Below, piece after piece: positions 50,843 to 59,629 of a stretch of DNA of 64,000 nt; within the stretch, counting starts at the first letter, position 1, and each line of letters opens with the position of its first letter. Source of the DNA: Streptomyces rishiriensis (GTDB lineage: Bacteria; Actinomycetota; Actinomycetes; Streptomycetales; Streptomycetaceae); NCBI RefSeq assembly GCF_003112535.1, contig NZ_BEWA01000015.1:1-64000 (forward strand), read 5' to 3'. Position numbers and translations under genes: made by a program. The notes under the pieces were generated by a model, which saw nothing but the letters and a program-made list of their open reading frames with translations, ran no database searches and was not told where the DNA came from.

Positions 50843-51499
50843 TCACGCCAGCGGACTGGTCGACAGCGAGGCCAGGAGGTCGGCCGGATCGTCGTAGACC
50901 GCTTCCGCGCCCGCCGCCACCAGGTCGGCCCGCGGAATGCCCCCGCTGAGGACGCCTACACAGCGCACCCCGGCCCGGCGGCCGGCCTGCATGTCCCACA
51001 CGGTGTCGCCGACGAACACGGCCCGCTCGGCGGGGGCGCCGGCCAGCTCCAGGGCGTGCTGCACGGGTTCCGGCGCGGGCTTGCCCTCCTCGACGTCGTC
51101 CGCGCTGGCCGTCGCGGCGATGACGTCGTCGGCGTCGATGGCGCTGCGCAGGGCCGACAGCTCGGGCCCGCTCGCCGAGGTGGCGAGCACGACCGTCCAG
51201 CCGTCGTCGTGCAGCCGGCGCAGCAGCGAACCGGCGTCCCGCAGCGGCGGCAGCCGGTCGAAGTACTGCCCGTACAGGGCTTTGTGGGCGGCGCTGAGCT
51301 CGGCGTCCTCGTCCTTGTCCCGGTCGTCGCCGAGCAGGCGTGCGATCAGGTCGCCGGACCCGAGCCCGACGGCCCGGAGCACGGCGTGCATCGGCACCCG
51401 GTGGCCCGCCTGCCGGAAGGCCTCCCACCAGGTGACGACATGAAGGTGGTTGGTGTCGACGAGGGTGCCGTCGACGTCGAACACGGCGGCGCGTGTCAT
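50843..51499 (-). CDS. HAD-family hydrolase
   Basis: A 218-residue phosphatase. HAD motif I is AVFDVDGTLVDTNHLH, motif II is VVLATSASG, motif III Lys is in DVEEGKPAPEPV, and motif IV is AVFVGDTVWDMQAG. The cap domain is of the phosphoglycolate-phosphatase or beta-phosphoglucomutase kind. ATG 51499. The substrate cannot be read from sequence. It lies 64 bp downstream of the PHP-protein gene on the same strand. Confidence 0.9.
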   Translation of the reverse strand: MTRAAVFDVDGTLVDTNHLHVVTWWEAFRQAGHRVPMHAVLRAVGLGSGDLIARLLGDDRDKDEDAELSAAHKALYGQYFDRLPPLRDAGSLLRRLHDDGWTVVLATSASGPELSALRSAIDADDVIAATASADDVEEGKPAPEPVQHALELAGAPAERAVFVGDTVWDMQAGRRAGVRCVGVLSGGIPRADLVAAGAEAVYDDPADLLASLSTSPLA

Positions 51500-51563
51500 C
51501 TGGGTCCTTTCTCCGTCTGCGGGTACTTTCGCGTCCCCCCGGGCGATACCCCCGGGTACCACC

Positions 51564-52604
51564 TCACGGGGCGGCCACGCCCGCCGGCACCCGGCCCTCC
51601 CGCGTCCAGGCCAGCAGGTCGTCCAGCGGCCAGGCGGTCACGATCCGCTCCGCGGGCACTTCGCACTCCTCGGCCCGTGCGCAGCCCAGGATCTGCCAGT
51701 CCAGCTGGCCGGGCGCGTGGGCGTCCGTGTCGACCGAGAACAGGACGCCCGCCGCCACGGCCCGGCGCAGCAGCCGGCGCGGCGGGTCGAGCCGCTCCGG
51801 CCGGCTGTTGATCTCCACGGCGGTGCCCGACCCGGCGCACGCCGCGAACACCTCGTCCGCGTCGAACTCCGACTCGGGCCGCCCGCGCCCGGTCACCAGC
51901 CGGCCGGTGCAGTGGCCGAGGACGTCCGCGTGCGGATCGCGCACGGCGTTCACCATGCGACGCGTCATCGCCCGGGAGTCCATCCGCAGCTTGGAGTGCA
52001 CGGAGACGACGACCACGTCGAGCCGTTCCAGCAGTTCGGGCTCCTGGTCCAGCGAGCCGTCGTCGAGGATGTCGCACTCGATGCCGGTCAGCAGCCGGAA
52101 GGGCGCCCAGGAGGCGTTGAGCTCCTCGACCACGTCCAGCTGGTGGCGCAGCCGCTCCGGGGACAGCCCGCGGGCCACCGTCAGGCGCGGCGAGTGATCG
52201 GTGAGCACGGCCCACTCATGGCCGAGCGCGGCGGCCGCCCGGCCCATCTCCTCGATGGGGCTGCCGCCGTCCGACCAGTCGGAATGGAGATGGCAGTCGC
52301 CGCGCAGCAGGGCGCGCAGCCGGGTCCCCGCGCCGTCCGTCAGGGGCCGCCCGGCCTCCTCCTCCAGCCTCTCCAGGTAGGACGGCGTCTGTCCGGCGAG
52401 CGCCTCGCGCACCACCTGGGCGGTCTTCGGGCCCACGCCCTTCAGCGACTCCAGCGTGCCGTCCGCCACCCGCTGCCCGACCTCCGCCGAGGGCAGTCGC
52501 GCCAGCACCCGGGCCGCGGTCCGGAAGGCCCGCACGCGGTACGTCGGCGCCAGGGACCGTTCCAGCAGGAAGGCGATCCGGTCCAGTGCCTCGACGGGAT
52601 CCAT
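51564..52604 (-). CDS. PHP-domain phosphoesterase with helix-hairpin-helix
   Basis: A 346-residue protein. N-terminal helices include a helix-hairpin-helix DNA-binding motif (LESLKGVGPKTAQVVREAL). The PHP domain then shows metal ligands in GDCHLHSDWSDGG, VLTDHSPRL, GIECDILDDGS and VDTDAHAPGQL. It matches the C-terminal half of family X DNA polymerases, without the polymerase. A GTG at 52610 is possible, but ATG 52604 sits 5 bp from GGAGG. A DNA 3'-end processing or histidinol-phosphatase-like role is inferred. Confidence 0.88.
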   Translation of the reverse strand: MDPVEALDRIAFLLERSLAPTYRVRAFRTAARVLARLPSAEVGQRVADGTLESLKGVGPKTAQVVREALAGQTPSYLERLEEEAGRPLTDGAGTRLRALLRGDCHLHSDWSDGGSPIEEMGRAAAALGHEWAVLTDHSPRLTVARGLSPERLRHQLDVVEELNASWAPFRLLTGIECDILDDGSLDQEPELLERLDVVVVSVHSKLRMDSRAMTRRMVNAVRDPHADVLGHCTGRLVTGRGRPESEFDADEVFAACAGSGTAVEINSRPERLDPPRRLLRRAVAAGVLFSVDTDAHAPGQLDWQILGCARAEECEVPAERIVTAWPLDDLLAWTREGRVPAGVAAP

Positions 52605-52723
52605 CGCCACCTCCTGGCTCCAGAGTTCCCCACCGTCGCCCCGACCGCACGACGAGCGGAGCGCTTGCCGAGGGGAGACATTCGATGATTCATCCCGATG
52701 TGTTCCGCTCTACCCTCTATGTC

Positions 52724-52960
52724 ATGACCGAAATCGCGAGCCTGCGTGTCTCCCGGCCGCGGATCATGGTGCTCGGGGTGCAGCCGGGCCCCGCGCCGTT
52801 CCGCATCGTGGAAATCGACGCCGAGGTGGTCGGTGAGGCGAGGGACGTGACCGACGTCCTCGAGATCGCCGCCGCCTACGGCATCACGGTCCACGACCTC
52901 GACGACCCGGACACCGTGCGCTGGGTGGGCGGGGACAAGTACACCTGGAAGCCGCACTGA
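52724..52960 (+). CDS. Small conserved hypothetical protein
   Basis: A 78-residue protein. It reads LRVSRPRIMVLGVQPGPAPF, then RIVEIDAEVVGEARDVTDVL and TVRWVGGDKYTWKPH, conserved-looking but with no known domain. The ATG 52724 follows a -10-like TACCCT by 7 bp, so the message may be leaderless; another ATG at 52685 is less likely. It is divergent from the PHP-protein gene. Function unknown. Confidence 0.65.
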   Translation: MTEIASLRVSRPRIMVLGVQPGPAPFRIVEIDAEVVGEARDVTDVLEIAAAYGITVHDLDDPDTVRWVGGDKYTWKPH

Positions 52961-52991
52961 GCGGCGCCCCCGCTGCCCGTCCCGCGCCCCC

Positions 52992-53648
52992 TCACGCGCG
53001 CTGCTTGCGCGCGTGCACCGCGCGGCTCACCCTGCGCCCCAGGAGCAGGTAGCCGATCAGGGCGCCCGTGGTGTTGAGGATGACGTCGTCGATGTCGAAG
53101 GCGCGTCCGGTCACCAGCGCGCCCTGGGCGAACTCCACGAGCAGCATGACCGTCGCGGTCAACAGCAGCACGCGCACCAACCCGCGCGCCCGGGGCGCGA
53201 CGACCGGGACCAGCACGCCGAAGGGGACGCCGAGCAGCACGTTTCCGCCGATCTGCTTCACCGCGTCGCGCAGCGCCGGCTGGTCCAGATAGGCCCGCAG
53301 CGAGTCGCCCGGGCGCAGGTTGGAGTGGACCAGCGCCGCCGAGGCGGGCGACGGCTCCAGGGTGATCCGGGCGAGGACGACGGCGAACGCCACCATGAAG
53401 GTGAAGGCCACCAGCATCGCGAGCAGCCGGAGCGGGAACGGCAACGGCCGGTGTTCGGTACGCGCCGACCCCGCTTCCGCGGCCCTCTCGGCCTTCCTGG
53501 CCTTCCGTGTTCTTCCGGCCTTCCGGGCCGGTCGTGCTGTGCCGAACCTGCCGAACCTGCCGGTCCTGTCCGGCTCGGGCGCCGGGGCGGCGGTCTTGGC
53601 AGTGCGCAGGCGGAACGTGGTGAGCGGACGTAGCGCTGCACGGGCCAT
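52992..53648 (-). CDS. VanZ-family membrane protein
   Basis: A 218-residue protein. The first 65 residues are basic and Arg/Ala/Gly rich with a repeated GRFGRFG element. Four hydrophobic segments follow: LLAMLVAFTFMVAFAVVLA, IGGNVLLGVPFGVLVPVVA, VRVLLLTATVMLLVEFAQGA and VILNTTGALIGYLLLGRRV. The pattern NVLLGVPFG and EFAQ...DIDDVILNTTGALIGY is typical of VanZ. VanZ relatives give low teicoplanin resistance; most are uncharacterised. Confidence 0.88.
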   Translation of the reverse strand: MARAALRPLTTFRLRTAKTAAPAPEPDRTGRFGRFGTARPARKAGRTRKARKAERAAEAGSARTEHRPLPFPLRLLAMLVAFTFMVAFAVVLARITLEPSPASAALVHSNLRPGDSLRAYLDQPALRDAVKQIGGNVLLGVPFGVLVPVVAPRARGLVRVLLLTATVMLLVEFAQGALVTGRAFDIDDVILNTTGALIGYLLLGRRVSRAVHARKQRA

Positions 53649-53791
53649 GCGGTCCTCCAGTCTTCAACTTCCAGGCGTCGTAGCGCGGTTACCCTCGAAC
53701 GGCCCCGGGATGCGGGCGGACGGCCCCGGGTGTGGCTTCCCGCGGCCCTCGCGGTCGCCCGCGCGTCCGCCCGCTCACCTCCGCCCGGGCA

Positions 53792-54481
53792 TCAGGTGCC
53801 GTAGGACACCTTCACCTCCTTGAAGCCGAGGGAGCGCAGCAGCCCCTGGAGCATGCCGGTGGTGTTGGTCTCGGCGCGCTTGGCCAGCTCGCTCTCCTTC
53901 GCCGCCTCCCCGATGTGCTTGACCGCGAGTTTCTGCACGGCCTGCTCACCGCCCGGGTTGTCGGAGAAGAGGTCGCCGAGGCGGTCGAGGAGACCGCGCT
54001 GCTTGGACACCGCGTAGGAGCGGTCGGGATCGAGGGCCGGCTTGCCGAGCTGGGCATGCGGCAGCCGGAGCGTGGCCGAGGTCCGGTCTTCGTCGACCGT
54101 CACGTTCTTGTCGCCGATCTTCCCGAGGTCGACGTAGGCGTCGACCGTGCCCGCCCCGACGTACAGGGTGCGGGTGCCGCGGATGGCGTCGGGAAGGTAC
54201 TTGGCGTCCTTCTCCAGGTCCACGACGACCTGGAAGTTGCCGGAGGCGGCGTCGTAGCGGTTCATGTCCTGGATGGACTGGAGCAGGGCGGGGCCCGAGC
54301 GGTCGTTGGTCTGCGTGCCGAAGAGGTCGCGCAGTCCCGGCAGCAGGCTCAGCCGGATCCCCGCGAACATCACGACGAGCACGACCACGACGGCGGTGAG
54401 CACCTTGGCCCAGCCGGGCATGCGGCCGGGCGGACGCCGGGTGGGCTTGGTCTCCCTGGTGGGCTCGATCGAAGTCGTCAT
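53792..54481 (-). CDS. DUF4230 membrane-anchored protein
   Basis: A 229-residue protein. A single membrane anchor at about residues 25-45 (AKVLTAVVVVLVVMFAGIRL) precedes an extracytoplasmic DUF4230 domain (NFQVVVDLEKDAKYLPDAI, ATLRLPHAQLGKPALDP). The C-terminus is ETNTTGMLQGLLRSLGFKEV. Function unknown across the family. It begins near 54481 and is divergent from the PRPP synthetase gene. Confidence 0.88.
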   Translation of the reverse strand: MTTSIEPTRETKPTRRPPGRMPGWAKVLTAVVVVLVVMFAGIRLSLLPGLRDLFGTQTNDRSGPALLQSIQDMNRYDAASGNFQVVVDLEKDAKYLPDAIRGTRTLYVGAGTVDAYVDLGKIGDKNVTVDEDRTSATLRLPHAQLGKPALDPDRSYAVSKQRGLLDRLGDLFSDNPGGEQAVQKLAVKHIGEAAKESELAKRAETNTTGMLQGLLRSLGFKEVKVSYGT

Positions 54482-54839
54482 GCGGACGGTCCTCTCTTCC
54501 TCCTCACCGGATTCCCGTCAATGCCCGTGTCAGACCGCCCTGTTGAGGAGCTGTGACAGCAGGCCCGCGTGCGGCGCCCGCCCGCGCGCGTCGGCCCGGC
54601 GGGAGGAGCGCCGCACGGCAGGCGTGAGCGGACGGCCCGGAGGGCGTCCCCGGCTCGCCGGCCTTCCCCGCGAACCGGCGAAGCGCCTGATCACACCGGT
54701 CGGGGGGAGAGACGGCCGGTTCGGGGCCGTCGCGGGACTGCGGAGCCTCCCGGGGCTTCCCGCGGGTGGGCAGAACGGGCGTGATCCGTAGCATGAGAGA
54801 CCCCGCCCCCGGCCGGACACGATCAGCGAGGAGCCGACC
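54482..54839. other. Gap upstream of the PRPP synthetase
   Basis: 358 bases between divergent genes. A -10-like TAGCAT lies at 54790-54795 with no clear -35, and GAGGAG sits before the GTG start. I saw no RNA gene or inverted repeat of note; open frames here are composition artefacts. Confidence 0.45.
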
Positions 54840-55793
54840 GTGCGAGACATCTCCGTGTTCAGCGGCAGTGCCCACCCCGAACTGGCGGCCGAGGTCTGTG
54901 CCCATCTCGGCGTGCCCCTGAGCCCCACCCGCCTGAGCAGGTTCGCCAACGACTGCCTGGAGGTCCAGCTCCAGGCCAATTGCCGGGAACGGGACGTCTT
55001 CCTCGTGCAGCCGCTGGTCCGGCCCGTGCAGGAGCACCTCGTGGAGCTGCTGCTGATGTGCGACGCGGCCCGCGGTGCGTCGGCAGGCCGGATCACCGTC
55101 GTGATGCCGCACTATTCCTACGCGCGCTCCGACAAGAAGGACGCCCCCCGCATCTCCCTGGGCGGACGCCTGGTCGCCGATCTGATGGCTGCGGCCGGCG
55201 TCCATCGCGTCCTCGCCATGACGCTCCACTCGCCCCAGGTGCACGGCTTCTTCTCGATGCCGGTGGACCACCTGCACGCCCACCGGGAACTTGCCGCGCA
55301 CTTTCGCCGCTACGACCTCACCCGCACCACCGTGGTCTCGCCGGATCTCGGCAACGCCAAGGAGGCCGCCGCCTTCGCCCGGATGATCGGCGCCCAGGTG
55401 GCGGCCGGCGCCAAGCAGCGCTTCGCCGACGACCGGGTCAGCATCAGCGCGGTGATCGGCGAGATCGCCGGGCGGGACGTCATCGTCCTGGACGACGAGA
55501 TCGCCAAGGGCAGCACGGTCCTGGAGCTCCTGGACCGGCTGCGGGAGTCGGAGCCCCGCTCGATACGGGTGGCGTGCACGCACGGACTGTTCGCCGCCGG
55601 TGCGCTCAAACGGCTCAGCGAGCAGCCGGACGTGCTGGAGATCGTGTGCACCAACACGGTGCCGGTGCCCGTGGAGGAGCACACCGACAAGCTGCGGATC
55701 CTGTCCATCGCCCCCGCGCTGGCGGAGGCGGTGCGCCGCATCCACAACGGCGAGTCCGTCAGCGCCCTGTTCGAAGCGGCACGCGGCCAGTAG
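54840..55793 (+). CDS. Ribose-phosphate diphosphokinase-like protein, divergent
   Basis: A 317-residue PRPP-synthetase homologue, GTG start after GAGGAG. Conserved elements are ISVFSGSAHPELAAEV (N-terminal), VVMPHYSYARSDKKDAPRIS (canonical PYYGYARQDRK region), LHSPQVHGFF and the PRPP loop. The loop, VIVLDDEIAKGST (218-226), differs from the usual DDMIDTGGT. It is therefore a paralogue, not the housekeeping enzyme, and could make PRPP with altered regulation or act on a related sugar phosphate. Confidence 0.82.
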   Translation: MRDISVFSGSAHPELAAEVCAHLGVPLSPTRLSRFANDCLEVQLQANCRERDVFLVQPLVRPVQEHLVELLLMCDAARGASAGRITVVMPHYSYARSDKKDAPRISLGGRLVADLMAAAGVHRVLAMTLHSPQVHGFFSMPVDHLHAHRELAAHFRRYDLTRTTVVSPDLGNAKEAAAFARMIGAQVAAGAKQRFADDRVSISAVIGEIAGRDVIVLDDEIAKGSTVLELLDRLRESEPRSIRVACTHGLFAAGALKRLSEQPDVLEIVCTNTVPVPVEEHTDKLRILSIAPALAEAVRRIHNGESVSALFEAARGQ

Positions 55794-55874
55794 GGGGACG
55801 GGCGGCGGGGGCGGGAGCCGGCCGGGCGGACCGGCGGGGGCGGCCGGAGGGCCGGGCTGCGCTGCGAGGCGCCG

Positions 55875-56255
55875 TCATAACGTGCCCGACGTGGCGCCGG
55901 GCCGCTCAAGGGCCGCGTCCAGCGTCGTGGCGGGCGGCAGCAGCCGGGACAGCCCGGTGGCCCGCAGGATCCGCAGGGTGAGCGGGTGCGCGCAGACGAG
56001 GTGCAGATGCCCGTCGTGGTCGAGGACCCGGCCGCGGGCCCGGTACAGCAGGCGCAGCCCGGAGCAGTCGAAGAACTCGATCCGGGTCAGGTCGATCACG
56101 ATCCGCGGCGTGGGACCGGCGGTCGCCTCGTCGAGCAGCGGGCCGATCTCCGTGGCCGCGACGAGGTCGATCTCGCCGCGGAACTCCAGCACCGTGTACC
56201 CCCGGTCCTGGCGGACGCGCAGATGCGGGGACTCCGCCGCGGGTTCCCACTGCAC
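55875..56255 (-). CDS. STAS-domain anti-sigma factor antagonist
   Basis: About 126 residues from a GTG at 56255, 9 bp after GGAGG, the usual size for the family; an in-frame ATG at 56378 would add 41 unlikely residues. The STAS fold contains YTVLEFRGEIDLVAATEIG and the phosphoacceptor motif FFDCSGLRLLYRARG. A GGGTAAC element at 56337-56343 on this strand recalls SigB-type -10 boxes, suggesting stress control. No partner ATPase is adjacent. Confidence 0.8.
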   Translation of the reverse strand: MQWEPAAESPHLRVRQDRGYTVLEFRGEIDLVAATEIGPLLDEATAGPTPRIVIDLTRIEFFDCSGLRLLYRARGRVLDHDGHLHLVCAHPLTLRILRATGLSRLLPPATTLDAALERPGATSGTL

Positions 56256-56444
56256 GACGACATCGCCTCCAACCCGCTCCACCGGTCGGGAGCTTCCAAC
56301 GGCCGGGGTGCACACAGCAGTTCCCCGCCTCAGCAAGTTACCCCCGATGGAGTGAATTCCAGCATGTTCGATTGACATATGTCTTCGAAATGCAACCGAC
56401 GTCGGCCGAGTTTTTTCGCGTCGTGAGCGAAGGGGGGCGAAGCG

Positions 56445-56912
56445 TTACGACAGCGCGTGCCACGCCTTGGAGAGGGCTGTGCGGAACTGCTCCGTCTGGT
56501 GGCCCGTGAGGTCCCCGACCATGCGCTCCTCCAGCTCCCGCACCGGGCCGGCGTGCCGCTCCAGGAGTTCGCGCCCCTCCTCGGTGAGCAGGATCAGCAG
56601 CTCGCGCCGGTTGCGCGGATTGCGCTCGCGGCGGATCAGGCCGCGCCCCTCCAGGGAGCGCACCAGGTCGGCGATGGACTGGGCGGTGACGAAGGAGTCC
56701 CGGGCCAGCTGGGCGGCGGACAGTCCGTCGTGCCGCTCCAGCACGGTCAGCGCCGTGTACTGCAGGGCCGTGATCCCGGACGGCTTGACCAGCTCGTCCA
56801 GGTGGGATCGCACGACCAGCTCCACCTGCTTCACCATGTAGAGCAGGGACGGGGGTGTCCTGTGCGGCGGGGAAGCGGGCGCCGCTGCCTGGGTTGTCCG
56901 GGGGCCGACCAT
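56445..56912 (-). CDS. MarR-family regulator
   Basis: A 155-residue MarR protein with dimer helix HLDELVKPSGITALQYTAL, the winged helix QLARDSFVTAQSIADLVRSL, and beta wing RRERNPRNRRELLILLTEEG. It is divergent from an aldehyde/alcohol dehydrogenase operon, and a pair of identical operators lies between them (56934-56980). It probably represses the operon and is released by an aromatic or aldehyde effector. Confidence 0.88.
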   Translation of the reverse strand: MVGPRTTQAAAPASPPHRTPPSLLYMVKQVELVVRSHLDELVKPSGITALQYTALTVLERHDGLSAAQLARDSFVTAQSIADLVRSLEGRGLIRRERNPRNRRELLILLTEEGRELLERHAGPVRELEERMVGDLTGHQTEQFRTALSKAWHALS

Positions 56913-56933
56913 GGGTCAGAGCGTAGACCATTG

Positions 56934-56980
56934 ACAGGAAACCTGTCCGTAATGAGACTGCGAACCAACAGGAATCCTGT
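56934..56980. promoter_or_regulatory. Pair of MarR operators overlapping the dehydrogenase promoter
   Basis: ACAGGAAACCTGT (56934-56946) and ACAGGAATCCTGT (56968-56980) are almost identical perfect-arm palindromes, 34 bp centre to centre. The first overlaps the -35 TTGACA at 56931-56936; GAGACT at 56954-56959 may be the -10. Binding would block transcription of the downstream dehydrogenases. Confidence 0.7.
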
Positions 56981-57016
56981 TTGTTGAAATCTTAGCGACG
57001 ATGCTGAGGAGTGGCG

Positions 57017-58471
57017 ATGACCGCCTTCGAGATCGACCCCGGCCGACTGTTCGTCGGGGGACAGTGGCGAGAGGCCGCGGACGGGGCGCGGACCGAGGTG
57101 GTCGACCCGTCCCGGGGCACGGTCGTCACCACCGTCGCGGAGGCGGGCGCCGCCGACGTGGACGCCGCCGTGCGGGCCGCGCGCGAGGCCTTCGACACCG
57201 GGCAGTGGTCCGGCCTCAGCGGCCGGGAGCGCGGCCGCGTGCTGCTCCGTGTGGCCCAGCTCATCCGCGAGGAGGCCGACGACATCGCCCGGCTGGAGAG
57301 CCTCGACGTCGGCAAGCCCATCACCCTCGCGCACGCCGTCGACGTCACCAACGCGGCCAACGACTACGAGTACTTCGCCTCCCTCGCCTTCGCCCTGGAC
57401 GGCGCCCACCGCGACACCCCCATGAACGCCCTCGCCTACACCCGGCGGGACCCGATCGGCGTGGTCGCCGCGATCACTCCGTTCAACTTCCCGCTGATCC
57501 TGGCCGGCTCCAAGATCGCCCCGGCCCTCGCCGCCGGCAACACGGTCGTCCACAAGCCCGCCGACGAGACCCCGCTCAGCGCCCTGTACATGGCGGGACT
57601 GTTCCAGCGGGCCGGCGTCCCCGACGGCGTGGTCAACGTCGTCACCGGCGCGGGCCCGGTGGCCGGCGAGGCGCTGCTGCGTCACCCCGGCGTCGACAAG
57701 ATCGCCTTCACCGGCTCCACCGCGATCGGCCGGCACGCGGCGAGCGTCGCGGGCGGGAACCTCAAGCCGGTCACCATGGAACTCGGCGGCAACGCGGCGC
57801 ACCTCGTCTTCGAGGACGCCGACCTGGAGAAGGCCGTCGGCGCGGTCATCAAGGGCTTCGTCTTCAACACCGGCCAGTTCTGCATGGGCGGCCCGCGGCT
57901 GCTGGTCGCCCGCCCGGTCTACAGCACCCTGCTGGGCATCCTCGCGGAGGCCGTCCCCGGCGTGCCGGTCGGCGATCCCCGGCTGCCGGAGACCGTCGTC
58001 GGCCCGATGGCGGGGGAGAGGCACCTGCGCAAGGTCGAGGAGTACGTCGACCTCGCCCGCAAGGAGGGCGCCCGCATCGTCTGCGGCGGCGAGCGCCTCG
58101 ACCTCGACGGCGGCTACTACTACAGGCCGACCGTGATCGCCGACCTCGCCCCCGACTCCCGTGTCGTCCAGGAGGAGATCTTCGGCCCCGTCCTCACCGT
58201 CCAGCCCTTCGACGACGAGGACGAGGCGATCGCGCTGGCCAACTCCACGCCGTACGGCCTGGCTTCGGGCGTCCAGACCGGCAACCTGGCCCGCGCCCAC
58301 CGCGTCGCCGACCGCCTGCAGGCGGGCATCGTCTGGGTCAACGACTGGGCGATGCTCGACCCCGCCGTCCCGTTCGGCGGCGTCAAGGACTCCGGCTTCG
58401 GCCGCGAGTACGGCCCCGAGGCGCTCGCCGCCTACACCAGGGTCAAGTCCGTCGTCGTCTCGCTCGACTGA
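57017..58471 (+). CDS. Aldehyde dehydrogenase
   Basis: A 484-residue NAD(P)-dependent enzyme. Signatures are GVVAAITPFNFPLILAGSKI, KIAFTGSTAIGRHAA, the catalytic Glu in VTMELGGNAAHLVFEDAD and the active Cys in NTGQFCMGGPRLLV. ATG 57017 lies behind GAGGAG; a GTG at 57011 is possible. It is first in an operon with an alcohol dehydrogenase under MarR-type control, which suggests inducible degradation of an aromatic or terpene alcohol. Confidence 0.92.
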   Translation: MTAFEIDPGRLFVGGQWREAADGARTEVVDPSRGTVVTTVAEAGAADVDAAVRAAREAFDTGQWSGLSGRERGRVLLRVAQLIREEADDIARLESLDVGKPITLAHAVDVTNAANDYEYFASLAFALDGAHRDTPMNALAYTRRDPIGVVAAITPFNFPLILAGSKIAPALAAGNTVVHKPADETPLSALYMAGLFQRAGVPDGVVNVVTGAGPVAGEALLRHPGVDKIAFTGSTAIGRHAASVAGGNLKPVTMELGGNAAHLVFEDADLEKAVGAVIKGFVFNTGQFCMGGPRLLVARPVYSTLLGILAEAVPGVPVGDPRLPETVVGPMAGERHLRKVEEYVDLARKEGARIVCGGERLDLDGGYYYRPTVIADLAPDSRVVQEEIFGPVLTVQPFDDEDEAIALANSTPYGLASGVQTGNLARAHRVADRLQAGIVWVNDWAMLDPAVPFGGVKDSGFGREYGPEALAAYTRVKSVVVSLD

Positions 58472-58515
58472 CTGCGGCCACCCGAACACCTCTGCCCGAC
58501 AAGGGAGTTGCACCC

Positions 58516-59622
58516 ATGCCCATCACCACGCGCGCGGCCGTCGTCGAGTCCGCCGGAGCGCCCTTCACCCTCTCCGAGGTCGTGCTCGAAGACCCCGCAC
58601 CGCACGAGGCGGTCGTCCGGCTGGTCGCGGCCGGGCTGTGCCACACCGACCTCGGCGTGGCGGGCGGCGGACTGCCCTTCCCGCTGCCCGGAGTCCTCGG
58701 GCACGAGGGCGCGGGGGTCGTGGAGGCGGTCGGCTCCGCGGTCACGGGCGTCGCCCCCGGCGACCACGTCGTGCTGTCCTTCACCTCCTGCGGCGACTGC
58801 CGCAACTGTCACGGCGGCCACCCCGCCTACTGTGCCGCCTGGCTGCCGCTGAACCTCCTCGGCGGCCGCCGCGCCGACGGCACCGGCACCGTCAGCCGGG
58901 ACGGCGAGGTCCTCGGCGGCCACTTCTTCGGCCAGTCCTCCTTCGCCGAGCGGGCGCTGGTCGACGAGCGCAGCCTCGTGAAGGTCGACCCCGGCGTCCC
59001 GCTGGCGTCGATCGCGCCGCTGGGCTGCGGAGTCCAGACCGGCGTCGGCGCCGTGTGGAACGTGCTGAAGCCGACGGCCGGCGCCGCGGTCGTCGTCCTC
59101 GGCGCCGGAGCCGTCGGCCTGTCGGCGGTCATGGCGGCCGCGCTGTCGCCGGCGACCACGATCATCGCCGTCGACCGGGTCGCCGAACGCCTGGAACTCG
59201 CGCGGGAGCTGGGCGCCACCCATACCGTCGACGCCGGCCGTGCCACGCTCGGCGAGGCCGTCGCGGAGATCACCGGCGGGCAGGGCGCCGACGGCGTCGT
59301 GGAGACCACGGGCAACACGGCGGTGCTGCGCCAGGGCGTCGACGCGCTCGCCGCCCGCGGCACCCTCGTCGTCGTGGGCGCGCCGCCCTTCGGCAGCGAG
59401 GTCGCCCTGGACGTCAACGGGCTGCTGGGCGGCAAGCGCGTCGTGGGCCTCACCCTCGGCGACAGCGAGACGCAGACCTTCATCCCGGCCCTGGTCGAAA
59501 TGGTCAAGGACGGGCGTCTCCCGCTGGACCGTCTGATCGGCGTCTACCCGTTCGCAGACATCGAACGGGCGGTGCGGGACATGACGGCGGGCAAGACCGT
59601 CAAGCCCGTGCTCGTCTTCTGA
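58516..59622 (+). CDS. Zinc-dependent alcohol dehydrogenase (aryl/geraniol type)
   Basis: A 368-residue MDR enzyme. Catalytic-zinc ligands are in AAGLCHTDLGVAGG and GVLGHEGAGVVEAVG. The structural-zinc region is SCGDCRNCHGGHPAYC, the nucleotide fold is VVVLGAGAVGLSAVMAA and the hydrophobic loop is LGCGVQTGVGAVWN. The pattern resembles benzyl-alcohol and geraniol dehydrogenases. With the aldehyde dehydrogenase (44 bp upstream) it can take an alcohol to an acid. Confidence 0.92.
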   Translation: MPITTRAAVVESAGAPFTLSEVVLEDPAPHEAVVRLVAAGLCHTDLGVAGGGLPFPLPGVLGHEGAGVVEAVGSAVTGVAPGDHVVLSFTSCGDCRNCHGGHPAYCAAWLPLNLLGGRRADGTGTVSRDGEVLGGHFFGQSSFAERALVDERSLVKVDPGVPLASIAPLGCGVQTGVGAVWNVLKPTAGAAVVVLGAGAVGLSAVMAAALSPATTIIAVDRVAERLELARELGATHTVDAGRATLGEAVAEITGGQGADGVVETTGNTAVLRQGVDALAARGTLVVVGAPPFGSEVALDVNGLLGGKRVVGLTLGDSETQTFIPALVEMVKDGRLPLDRLIGVYPFADIERAVRDMTAGKTVKPVLVF

Positions 59623-59629
59623 CGGCCGG

